The notes: generated from the letters alone by a model not told the origin. A DNA stretch of 7,171 nt from DATDYW01 sp964574865 (GCA_964574865.1 CAZNOT010000032.1:1-7171), one strand, 5' to 3'; positions 1-4,473 are shown, numbered from the stretch's first letter. Numbers and translations are program-made.

Positions 1-11
1 AAAATGAACGC

Positions 12-518
12 ATGGAAATCAAAGAAGCGGTGAAGAGCTCGGTGGCCGGCGTGGCGGTCGTGTCCTTGGTTATCGGCGTGGCCGTGGGGCTCATGGCGTC
101 CGGCGGCGGACGAGATCGCGATTGGGATCGCGATGGCTCCTGCGGCGGAAACTGCGCGGCGGGCGAGTGCGAGGGCTGCGGCGATGGCGCCGGCTGCCCG
201 ATGATGAAGAGCGGCAGCATGATGGGCATGCACCGCATGCCGGACGGATCGATGATGGCCAACATGGGCGGTTCGGACATGGGTTCCATGATGATGGACA
301 TGACGGCGCGGCTGGAGGGGAAAACGGGTGACGCGCTCGACAAGATTTTCCTGGAGGACATGATTGTCCACCACCAGGGCGCGGTCGATATGGCGAAGCT
401 CTTGGCGGCTGGTTCAAAGCGCGCCGAGATGCAGAAGTTTGCGGCCGATATCATCCGCGTGCAGTCTGCGGAAATTGACCAGATGAAGGCGTGGGAGAAG
501 AGCTGGTTCGGGAACTAG
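12..518 (+). CDS. Membrane-anchored DUF305 protein with Cys/Met-rich metal-binding linker
   Basis: 168 aa. Residues 1-8 are short and polar, followed by one hydrophobic helix (about 10-29) that is an N-terminal anchor or uncleaved signal. A charged Arg/Asp stretch (34-41) comes next, then a Cys-rich segment (C44, C48, C53, C56, C62) and a Met-rich segment with 14 Met between residues 64 and 97. The C-terminal part (about 105-168) has the DUF305 four-helix signature: FLEDMIVHHQGAVDMAK with the HH pair at 120-121, then a second helix ending in IDQMKAWEKSWFG. DUF305 is a ferritin-like fold, and related proteins such as cyanobacterial CopM bind copper outside the cytoplasm. A role in binding Cu, Ag or similar ions at the outer membrane face is inferred. 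The ATG at 12 places the helix right at the N terminus as expected. The upstream region is outside the window, so ribosome binding and promoter cannot be judged. Family assignment is firm; the metal is a guess. Confidence 0.88.
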   Translation: MEIKEAVKSSVAGVAVVSLVIGVAVGLMASGGGRDRDWDRDGSCGGNCAAGECEGCGDGAGCPMMKSGSMMGMHRMPDGSMMANMGGSDMGSMMMDMTARLEGKTGDALDKIFLEDMIVHHQGAVDMAKLLAAGSKRAEMQKFAADIIRVQSAEIDQMKAWEKSWFGN

Positions 519-537
519 CCTGAGAGCGTAGAAAAAC

Positions 538-571
538 AAAAGGCCGGACCACGGGTGTGGTCCGGCCTTTT
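538..571 (+). terminator. Strong intrinsic terminator after the DUF305 gene
   Basis: A perfect 15-bp stem (538-552 with 557-571, core GGCCGGACCAC/GTGGTCCGGCC) with a 4-nt loop GGGT. The 3' arm ends in TTTT. The 5' arm starts with AAAA, so it could work in both directions. It begins about 20 nt after the DUF305 stop codon. Confidence 0.93.
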
Positions 572-594
572 GTTCAATCAACCGACTGCTACTT

Positions 595-762
595 GGGGCC
601 GGGAGGCGCGCTGAACCGGTTTGGCGATTTCTCACCTGGCCAGGTCCACGGGCTCCTGGAAGGTGGGGGTGGCGAATATCTCTGCACTCTCTCGGCACTC
701 GCTCGCCCGACAGCCTTAGGCTCCTCGTCGGTCCCAATTCGCGTCTCTGACGCGAATTTTTC
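595..762 (+). ncRNA. Candidate structured small RNA of unknown family, ending in its own terminator
   Basis: The 251 bases between the DUF305 terminator and the rplT terminator hold no convincing coding frame, yet they end (736-761) in a second perfect plus-strand terminator. The ends of the interval can pair: GGGGCCG (595-601) with CGGTCCC (729-735, one G-U), continued by GGAG (602-605) with CTCC (721-724) across a 4-nt bulge. Internal self-complementary pieces include ACCTGGCCAGGT (634-645) and AGCC-TTA-GGCT near 712-722. A weak -10-like TACTTG (590-595) precedes it. The expected SRP RNA core (GGTCAGG...GGAAGG...AGCAGCC) is not present intact, and RNase P signatures are absent. 6S RNA cannot be excluded by eye. 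It may instead be only a tandem back-up terminator with spacer. Confidence 0.33.
736..762 (+). terminator. Second plus-strand intrinsic terminator in the DUF305-rplT gap
   Basis: Perfect 10-bp stem AATTCGCGTC (736-745) / GACGCGAATT (749-758), loop TCT, then a T run to 761. The T run lies only on the plus-strand side, so it stops rightward transcription. It follows no visible ORF and converges on the rplT terminator a few bases away. Confidence 0.88.
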
Positions 763-778
763 TTGTCGGGCAAAACAG

Positions 779-807
779 AAGACCGCCGCCCGGAGGGCGG
801 CGGTCTT
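779..807 (-). terminator. Terminator of the rpmI-rplT unit
   Basis: Stem AAGACCGCCGCCC (779-791) / GGGCGGCGGTCTT (795-807), 13 bp with a GGA loop. On the minus strand the stem ends in CTT and is followed by CTGTTTTG, a weak T-rich tract. It lies 16 nt beyond the rplT stop. Confidence 0.88.
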
Positions 808-822
808 TCCGGTCGGCTGCGC

Positions 823-1167
823 TTACTTCGCGAGCGCGGCCACCTTCTTGAACGTCTCCGGGTGGAACTCGGCGAGCTCGGCGAGCATCTTCTTGTTGAT
901 GGTCACGCCGGCCTTCTTGAGGTTGCCCCAGAACTTGGAGAACGAGACGCCCTCCTCGCGTGACGCGGCGTTGATCTTCACGTGCCAGAGCTGCTTGAAG
1001 TCGCGCTTCTTGGCGCGGCGGTGGCGGAAGGCGTGGGCGCCGGCCTTGTGAATCGCCTCGATGGCCTGGGCGGTTTTTGTCGAGCGGCCGAAGCGGTAGC
1101 CCTTGGTCTGGGCTAGGCGGTTGTGGCGTCGCTTGAGGGAGGCAGGGCCGCGTTTGACTCGGGTCAT
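823..1167 (-). CDS. rplT: 50S ribosomal protein L20
   Basis: 114 aa, close to the usual 115-120 for L20, an rRNA-binding protein needed early in assembly of the large subunit. The N-terminal basic extension (MTRVKRGPASLKRRHNRLAQTKGYRFGR) and the core block RRAKKRDFKQLWHVKINAA (about 50-68) are diagnostic, as is the C-terminal helical region. The ATG at 1167 is the natural start. It lies 24 nt after the rpmI stop, and the spacer (GCCCACCCCCTAACCACTACCCCG on the message, read in two halves) has no purine-rich Shine-Dalgarno sequence. Translation therefore probably depends on coupling to rpmI or on an SD-independent mechanism. It is co-transcribed with rpmI and ends at the 779-807 terminator. 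In E. coli and other bacteria L20 or L20 leaders autoregulate this operon. No recognisable L20 leader was identified here. Confidence 0.97.
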   Translation of the reverse strand: MTRVKRGPASLKRRHNRLAQTKGYRFGRSTKTAQAIEAIHKAGAHAFRHRRAKKRDFKQLWHVKINAASREEGVSFSKFWGNLKKAGVTINKKMLAELAEFHPETFKKVAALAK

Positions 1168-1191
1168 CGGGGTAGTGGTTAGGGGGTGGGC

Positions 1192-1380
1192 TTAGGCGAT
1201 GTTCGCCAGGAACCGGGCGCTCGTGAGGCGGTTGAGCTTCAGGAGGCGGGTGCGGCCCTTGGCCGTGTGGGTCTTGGCGTCGCCACGGGAATTGAAGTGG
1301 CACTGGCCGGCCGCGCGGGCGATGACCTTGCCGTTCTTGGTGACGCGGAGGCGCTTGGCGTAGGACTTGTTGGTCTTCAT
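1192..1380 (-). CDS. rpmI: 50S ribosomal protein L35
   Basis: 62 aa, very basic, beginning MKTNKSYAKRLRVTKNGKV and continuing ARAAGQCHFNSR. This matches the L35 pattern of KR-rich start, TKNGK turn and HFN motif found in CPR-type L35, which are slightly shorter than the 65-aa E. coli protein. It sits directly upstream of rplT, the standard rpmI-rplT pair. The start ATG at 1380 is preceded by CAGGTAT, a weak SD-like AGG. A -10-like TAGGTT lies about 30 nt upstream on the minus strand (1411-1416), so the pair may have its own promoter rather than depend on infC. L35 lies at the surface of the large subunit near L20. Confidence 0.94.
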   Translation of the reverse strand: MKTNKSYAKRLRVTKNGKVIARAAGQCHFNSRGDAKTHTAKGRTRLLKLNRLTSARFLANIA

Positions 1381-1410
1381 ATACCTGTTGGCTTTGCGGG
1401 GGCAAACACT

Positions 1411-1416
1411 AACCTA
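1411..1416 (-). promoter_or_regulatory. Possible -10 element for rpmI-rplT
   Basis: TAGGTT on the minus strand, 30 nt before the rpmI ATG. No good -35 is visible at normal spacing. It is reported because infC is separated from rpmI by a gene on the other strand, which makes an rpmI promoter likely somewhere in 1381-1609. Apart from this and the promoter of the 107-aa gene, I see only G/C-rich tracts in that gap. Confidence 0.25.
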
Positions 1417-1594
1417 GGCAGGGGAATGGCGCAAGGGCCGGGGGGAACTCCATTTGCGGCTGCAAACTGCCCCTCCGCCCCTCGCCGTACAGGCGTAGGT
1501 CGTCGGGGCGGCCGGGGCGGTTTTCGCCCGCAACCGTCGCTTCCGTGGTGGCTTGGGGCGCGGCGCAGCCCTCGCCTAATCTTGGGCCTTTTGC

Positions 1595-1600
1595 TAGGGT
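1595..1600 (+). promoter_or_regulatory. Extended -10-like element for the 107-aa membrane protein
   Basis: TGCTAGGGT (1592-1600) fits the extended -10 pattern TGnTAnnnT. It ends 9 nt before the ATG at 1610, so the transcript would have a leader of only a few bases. No TTGACA-like -35 is present. Confidence 0.35.
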
Positions 1601-1609
1601 CGGCCACCT

Positions 1610-1933
1610 ATGCAGATCCTTCTATCGTTCCCTCAATTATCGCCCCTGTTTTGGCTGGTCTTCTACGCGGCCGTCGCCGCCCTCGTGTTCGCGTGCGCGC
1701 CGCGCCCGCTCGCCTGGCTTAGCCGCGAGCTCAATCTGGCCGATTGGGCTACGTCGGGATCGTCCCGATTCTGGTTCGCGGCGCTCTGGATCCTGTTCGC
1801 GGCCGGGGCGGTAGCCGCGCTCGTCGTTACCGCGATTGTCTTGAGCTGGTCTAGGTTCCGAGAATTAAAAAATCTAAGCAATGACGGGAAAGACGCCGAG
1901 GTGAATCTCGCCGGTAGCGAAGATGAGGTATGA
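1610..1933 (+). CDS. Small two-helix membrane protein, unknown function
   Basis: 107 aa, family not recognised. Two hydrophobic helices are clear (about 12-30, LFWLVFYAAVAALVFACA, and about 54-79, ending LVVTAIVLSW). They are separated by a short amphipathic loop with RELNLADW, and an acidic, polar C-terminal tail (about 81-107, ending GSEDEV) follows. Four signs argue that it is a real gene. Codon third positions are GC-rich like its neighbours, an extended -10 element lies just upstream, a perfect terminator begins 9 nt after its stop, and the reverse strand offers no better alternative. It is opposed to and lies between infC and rpmI. There is no Shine-Dalgarno sequence (CGGCCACCT before ATG). 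Function unknown; a small accessory or regulatory membrane subunit is possible. Confidence 0.68.
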   Translation: MQILLSFPQLSPLFWLVFYAAVAALVFACAPRPLAWLSRELNLADWATSGSSRFWFAALWILFAAGAVAALVVTAIVLSWSRFRELKNLSNDGKDAEVNLAGSEDEV

Positions 1934-1941
1934 CGATCGAG

Positions 1942-1973
1942 TGGCGCCCCCTGCCGGGGGCGCCAATTTCTTT
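1942..1973 (+). terminator. Terminator of the 107-aa membrane protein gene
   Basis: Perfect 10-bp stem TGGCGCCCCC (1942-1951) / GGGGGCGCCA (1956-1965), loop TGCC, followed by ATTTCTTTT. The T-rich tract is only on the plus side, so it terminates the small membrane-protein gene and not infC, whose stop lies 31 nt to the right. Confidence 0.88.
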
Positions 1974-1995
1974 TCGTCGCGACGTCAGGCCGCAC

Positions 1996-2532
1996 TCAAG
2001 CCCTCTCGATCATCATGGCCCAACCTTTCACGCCCTTGCGCGGCGCGTCCGCTACCTTGTATTCGGCGGCCACGAGTCGCAGTACGCGGTCGAATCGCCC
2101 CCTCAGGAACTCTTCGTTGAGGTACTTGGCGCGGCCGGGGAGGAAGAGCTCGATCTTCACGCGGTGACCATCCTTGAGCCACTCGGTGGCCTTCTTGGCT
2201 TTGAGCGCGAGGTCGCCGTCGCCGGTGCCGATCTTGATCTGGATTTCCTTAACCTCAGATGTCTTCTGTTTGGTCTTGGCGACCTTCTCCTTCTTAGCCT
2301 CTTCGTACTGGTATCGGCCGAAGTCGGCGATCTTGCAGACCGGCGGCACCGCGTTCGGCGAAATTTCGATGAGGTCGAGCCCGAGGTCTTTGGCGCGGGC
2401 GATGGCGTCCAGGCGGGGGAGCACTCCAATGTTCTCGCCCTCGGCGCCGATCACGCGGACCTCTGCGGCAATAATGCGCTCGTTGACGCGAATCTTGGGG
2501 GTTCGGGGCTCAAATTTTCGGAACGGTCGCAC
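1996..2532 (-). CDS. infC: Translation initiation factor IF-3
   Basis: 178 aa, the standard IF3 length. IF3 binds the 30S subunit, monitors start-codon pairing and prevents early 50S joining. The N-terminal domain (about 14-80) contains RVNERI, GENIGVL, LDLIEISPNAVPPVCKIADFG and RYQYE, the last blocks being the IF3 signature. A Lys-rich linker (about 79-92) follows, then the C-terminal domain with KEIQIKIGTGDGDLALK, WLKDGHRVKIEL and FLPGRA. The start is GTG at 2532; an in-frame TAA lies 18 nt upstream on the message, so the gene cannot begin much earlier. No Shine-Dalgarno sequence precedes it. infC genes often use non-ATG starts (AUU in E. coli, allowing autocontrol); here it is GTG. Unlike the common order, rpmI does not follow directly: an opposed 107-aa gene and about 615 nt lie between. 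No terminator with a minus-strand T tract is seen after infC. Confidence 0.96.
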   Translation of the reverse strand: MRPFRKFEPRTPKIRVNERIIAAEVRVIGAEGENIGVLPRLDAIARAKDLGLDLIEISPNAVPPVCKIADFGRYQYEEAKKEKVAKTKQKTSEVKEIQIKIGTGDGDLALKAKKATEWLKDGHRVKIELFLPGRAKYLNEEFLRGRFDRVLRLVAAEYKVADAPRKGVKGWAMMIERA

Positions 2533-2547
2533 TGTTGGGTTGAGTGG

Positions 2548-2563
2548 TTAGCGCTAAATTAGC
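2548..2563. promoter_or_regulatory. Overlapping palindromes upstream of infC
   Basis: TTAGCGCTAA (2548-2557) is a perfect 10-bp palindrome. It overlaps a second one, GCTAA-A-TTAGC (2553-2563). They lie 16-31 nt upstream of the infC GTG, within the presumed 5' leader. This could be an operator or a small leader hairpin; there is no direct evidence of a binding protein. Confidence 0.25.
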
Positions 2564-2591
2564 TTTTACGGACGCGGGATTCAGCCGCGGC

Positions 2592-2620
2592 AGCGTAGCA
2601 CGCTCGGTATTGACGGTAAA
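2592..2620 (-). promoter_or_regulatory. infC: Possible infC promoter
   Basis: On the minus strand TTTACC (2615-2620) is followed after 17 nt by TACGCT (2592-2597). The -35 matches four of six consensus bases and the -10 three of six, with ideal spacing. The implied leader to the GTG is about 50 nt. It is moderate by sequence alone. Confidence 0.28.
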
Positions 2621-2638
2621 GGAGACGCAGGTTTCGGT

Positions 2639-2664
2639 TTTTGCTTTATTTAAATAAATATGGT
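2639..2664 (+). promoter_or_regulatory. AT-rich divergent promoter region, with -10-like TATGGT for the C39-like gene
   Basis: A sharply AT-rich patch in a GC-rich window, containing TTTATTTAAATAAATATGG and the palindrome ATTTAAAT. TATGGT (2659-2664) ends 11 nt before the ATG at 2676. The patch lies between infC (leftward) and the C39-like gene (rightward), so it could serve either. No clear -35 was found. Confidence 0.4.
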
Positions 2665-2675
2665 GGTGTTTGTGA

Positions 2676-3488
2676 ATGGGCGATCTTTCCACTATGACCA
2701 ACACGACCAACACGACCGACACGATGACTGACGGAGCGCCCCACGGGCGCTCTCCCGCGGGCAAGCCGCTTCCCAGAGGCGGGCTCGACCCGCTCAACGT
2801 GACCGATATGCTTCCGGACCGAAGCCGCGTTCATTCGTTCCTCCGCCTCCCGCCTGGGTTTGAAATGCCACTCCGCGAGATCGGCGCGACCGGTACGCCG
2901 CTCAAGAATTGGTGTGGCCTCCACGCGCTCTGGCTCTTCTGTCACTTCATGTGGCCGGGTAAGTGGAACGTTGGGTGCCGTCCGCCTTCCTCAGCCAAAG
3001 CCGAAGAGGTGCTCGGGCTCAACGTGCCGAACCGCCTCGCGTGGACGGCGCTCCGCGTCGGCCGCGCGCCGAGCTACTTCAGGCACCACGGTGCGACGCT
3101 CTTCGTGAATGGGCACCCGGTGCGCACCTACCCGGAATTCTTCCGCCGCGTCGCGTTCGGCTGGCTGCGGATGCCGCCGTTCTCCGCCGAAGAAGCCGAG
3201 GATCGGGTAATCGACCTGGTGAGGGGGAACCAACCGGCTGCGGTCGACCTCACCCTTCCCGGGTGGTTTCGCGAGCACGTGGCGTTCGTCTACGGCGCCT
3301 GCAGCGACGGGTTCCTGCTCGTCGATTCGCTCGTGGTTCCCGGCGTCGGGTACCGCAAGGTGACGCCCGAAGGCGATCCGCGCTTGATCATGCTCCTGCC
3401 GTTCGAAGAGTTCCGGAGGCGCTGGGGTCGTGGTTCGGGAATTTGGCACGCCGCGCTAGACGGCGACAAGCTCTGCCGGCTCGCGTGA
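2676..3488 (+). CDS. C39-like papain-fold cysteine peptidase (probable), cytoplasmic, orphan
   Basis: 270 aa. The family is not named with certainty, but the layout fits the peptidase C39-like papain fold. KNWCGLHALWLF places a candidate nucleophile Cys80 at the start of a helix with Asn78 near it. FREHVAFVYGACSDGFLLVDS supplies a candidate His201 and, after the expected beta turn, Asp217. The end has PFEEFRRRWGRGSGIWHAA, similar to the closing helix and tryptophan segment of C39-like domains. There is no signal peptide, membrane helix or ABC-transporter partner, unlike bacteriocin-exporting C39 proteins. Residues 6-20 are Thr-rich and come from an imperfect 9-bp repeat of AACACGACC. The ATG at 2694 (Met7) is an alternative start. 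No Shine-Dalgarno sequence is visible. The upstream AT-rich patch and the downstream terminator make it a single-gene unit. Substrate unknown; an inactive or transglutaminase-like relative is possible. Confidence 0.62.
   Translation: MGDLSTMTNTTNTTDTMTDGAPHGRSPAGKPLPRGGLDPLNVTDMLPDRSRVHSFLRLPPGFEMPLREIGATGTPLKNWCGLHALWLFCHFMWPGKWNVGCRPPSSAKAEEVLGLNVPNRLAWTALRVGRAPSYFRHHGATLFVNGHPVRTYPEFFRRVAFGWLRMPPFSAEEAEDRVIDLVRGNQPAAVDLTLPGWFREHVAFVYGACSDGFLLVDSLVVPGVGYRKVTPEGDPRLIMLLPFEEFRRRWGRGSGIWHAALDGDKLCRLA
2697..2733 (+). repeat. Imperfect 9-bp tandem repeat at the start of the C39-like gene
   Basis: About four imperfect units of (A/G)ACACGA(C/T)(C/G) encode the low-complexity stretch TNTTNTTDTMTD. 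The copies differ by few bases, which suggests recent slippage; unit number could vary between strains. It lies before the conserved domain. Confidence 0.55.
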
Positions 3489-3494
3489 TTCCCT

Positions 3495-3519
3495 GGGGGC
3501 GTACGCCCCCTTTTCTTTT
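3495..3519 (+). terminator. Terminator of the C39-like gene
   Basis: Perfect palindrome GGGGGCGTACGCCCCC (3495-3510; 6-bp stem with loop GTAC) followed by TTTTCTTTT. It starts 6 nt after the stop codon and immediately precedes the smpB promoter. Confidence 0.9.
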
Positions 3520-3524
3520 CTGTG

Positions 3525-3530
3525 TATAGT
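3525..3530 (+). promoter_or_regulatory. smpB: -10 element giving a probably leaderless smpB message
   Basis: TATAGT (5 of 6 to TATAAT) is followed by exactly 6 nt (GAGCGT) and then the smpB ATG at 3537. Transcription from this element would start at or next to the A of the ATG. No good -35 is present, the T-rich terminator tail occupying that region. Confidence 0.5.
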
Positions 3531-3536
3531 GAGCGT

Positions 3537-3983
3537 ATGTCTCTCGCCCTGAACCGCAAAGCCCACTTCAAGTACGAGATCCTCGAGAAATTCGACGGCG
3601 GCTTGGTGCTGGCCGGGCACGAGGCGAAGGCAGCGAAGGCGGGGCGGGCGCAGCTCGACGGCTCGTGGGTGAAGCTCTCGGGAGGGGAGGCGTTTTTGGT
3701 TGGCGCGCAGATCGGACCGTACCAGGCGGGCAACAGCCCCGAGGGGTTTGACCCGCGCCAGACGCGCAAGATTCTGTTGTCCAAGCGCGAGCTCAACTCG
3801 CTCGAGAAGCACCTGGAAAAGAAGGGTTTGACCCTTGTGCCGCTTTCGTTGTATAATAAAGGACGTCTGGTGAAGCTCTCGTTCGGCCTCGCGCGCGGCA
3901 AGAAAGTGTACGATAAGCGCGCCGTCATTAAGGAGAGAGAGGATGATCGAGAGATCAGCCGCACGTTGAAAAGAAGCCGGTAG
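3537..3983 (+). CDS. smpB: SsrA-binding protein SmpB
   Basis: 148 aa, typical length. SmpB binds the tRNA-like domain of tmRNA, promotes its alanylation and carries it into stalled ribosomes for trans-translation. Diagnostic blocks in order are NRKAHFKYEILEKFDGGLVL, GHEAKAAKAGRAQL, GEAFLVGAQIGPY, DPRQTRKILLSKRE, KKGLTLVPLSLYNKG, LVKLSFGLARGKKVYDKR, and the basic tail EREDDREISRTLKRSR, which in the family folds in the mRNA channel. ATG at 3537 is chosen: a GTG at 3522 opens the same frame, but it lies just before and overlaps the -10 element and adds YSER, which has no family support. The tmRNA gene starts about 100 nt downstream on the same strand. A TTGACC-N18-TATAAT sequence lies inside the gene. 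Confidence 0.96.
   Translation: MSLALNRKAHFKYEILEKFDGGLVLAGHEAKAAKAGRAQLDGSWVKLSGGEAFLVGAQIGPYQAGNSPEGFDPRQTRKILLSKRELNSLEKHLEKKGLTLVPLSLYNKGRLVKLSFGLARGKKVYDKRAVIKEREDDREISRTLKRSR
3828..3857 (+). promoter_or_regulatory. Near-consensus sigma-70-type promoter inside smpB
   Basis: TTGACC (3828-3833), an 18-nt spacer and TATAAT (3852-3857): 11 of 12 consensus bases. It points toward ssrA and would start about 225 nt before the tmRNA 5' end. The sequence codes for conserved residues (GLTLVPL and LYNK), so chance is a real possibility. A weak hairpin terminator lies between it and ssrA. Confidence 0.4.
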
Positions 3984-3985
3984 CG

Positions 3986-4007
3986 AACAAACGTCGGACG
4001 TTTGTTT
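3986..4007 (+). terminator. Weak terminator-like hairpin after smpB
   Basis: AACAAACG (3986-3993) / CGTTTGTT (3999-4006), loop TCGGA, followed by only T and AGG. The stem is AT-rich and the T tract short, so partial read-through into ssrA is plausible. Confidence 0.5.
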
Positions 4008-4015
4008 AGGTGCCC

Positions 4016-4023
4016 AAAATAGT
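4016..4023 (+). promoter_or_regulatory. ssrA: Possible -10 region for ssrA
   Basis: AAAATAGT (4016-4023) followed by GAGATG resembles the smpB promoter (TATAGT followed by GAGCGT). It would give a precursor leader of about 60 nt that contains the hairpin at 4048-4093. No -35 is evident. Confidence 0.35.
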
Positions 4024-4047
4024 GAGATGAACGCCAACCCCGGTCCG

Positions 4048-4093
4048 TCCCGTGGAGCGCGCCGCAGCTGCTGCCGCGACGCGTTCCACGGGG
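4048..4093 (+). promoter_or_regulatory. Long hairpin in the tmRNA leader that covers the mature 5' end
   Basis: Left arm 4048-4061 (TCCCGTGGAGCGCG) pairs with 4080-4093 (CGCGTTCCACGGGG) over 14 bp with two G-U pairs. The loop itself can close by GCAGC/GCTGC. The right arm includes G4090-G4093, the first four bases of the tmRNA acceptor stem. The precursor could therefore fold in a way that competes with the acceptor helix before RNase P cutting. Confidence 0.6.
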
Positions 4094-4473
4094 ATGATCG
4101 GCGTTGACGGGTGACGATTGCGCGCGACGCGCGCGGGGGTCCTGCTGCGAAGACCTAAAAGCGCAGCAACAACCAAGTGCCAAGAGCACCAAGAGCGTGG
4201 TTTCGCCGTACGCAAGTGCGGTTCGCCCGTTCGCCTTCGCGCTAGCCTAAAGCTCGCGACGAGACAGCCTTTCGCCCCGCGGTGGCTGACCTCGAAAATA
4301 GCGGGGACGCTCTGGCTAGTTGCCCCAACTAGCTAGCTAAGATTAGGGGATAGGGAAGGGAGGGTCTTGTTTGACCTCTGCCTCTCCTCCCGAGATTAAA
4401 GGTCAAAACAGCCCGCGTAGAAGCGCGCGCGTGTCCCACCCGGACGGGGGTTCGATTCCCCCCATCTCCACCC
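4090..4473 (+). ncRNA. ssrA: Transfer-messenger RNA (tmRNA)
   Basis: About 384 nt, usual size. The acceptor stem is GGGGATG (4090-4096) with CATCTCC (4463-4469, one G-U) and discriminator A4470. The 5' tRNA-like half has GGCGTTGACGGG, close to the conserved GGATTCGACGGG. The T arm is GGGGG-TTCGATT-CCCCC preceded by CGGAC. Four H-type pseudoknots can be drawn. PK1: 4137-4141/4152-4156 with TGCTGCG 4143-4149/CGCAGCA 4162-4168. PK2: CAGCC 4265-4269/GGCTG 4284-4288 with CCCCGC 4275-4280/GCGGGG 4301-4306. PK3: 4313-4321/4327-4335 with CCCC 4323-4326/GGGG 4346-4349. PK4: GGGAGG 4358-4363/CCTCCC 4386-4391 with 4370-4377/4400-4407. The tag frame lies between PK1 and PK2. The terminal CCA is not encoded as such: CCC follows A4470, so the end must be made or repaired by CCA-adding enzyme. 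smpB is the upstream neighbour. Confidence 0.95.
4179..4250 (+). other. ssrA: tmRNA proteolysis-tag reading frame
   Basis: Resume codon is most likely GCC at 4179, ten nt after PK1 ends, comparable to the E. coli spacing. The frame reads 23 codons to TAA at 4248. The tag begins AKSTKSVVSP, contains YASAV and ends RPFAFALA. The hydrophobic FALA end replaces the common ALAA. The stop codon sits in the loop of a hairpin, TCGCG (4237-4241) / CGCGA (4255-4259), strengthened by AGC/GCT. GCG at 4161 is an upstream in-frame alternative but lies inside PK1; GCA at 4212 would give a 12-residue tag but is far from PK1. The other two frames do not end in a tag-like sequence. Confidence 0.75.

Noticed and set aside
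595..735. Signal recognition particle RNA
   Set aside because: GGCCAGGTCC and GGAAGG are present but separated by an insert, and the conserved AGCAGCC side is missing. The match is too poor to name it SRP RNA.
557..1405. Long reading frames overlapping rplT and rpmI on both strands
   Set aside because: They are Pro/Arg-rich or low-complexity frames opposite or out of frame with clear ribosomal protein genes, a usual effect of high GC.
3522..3536. GTG start for SmpB at 3522
   Set aside because: It lies just before and overlaps the -10 element TATAGT and adds residues not seen in the family. ATG 3537 is better.
4161..4163. GCG at 4161 as tmRNA resume codon
   Set aside because: It lies inside the 3' strand region of pseudoknot 1 (4162-4168), so decoding there is unlikely.
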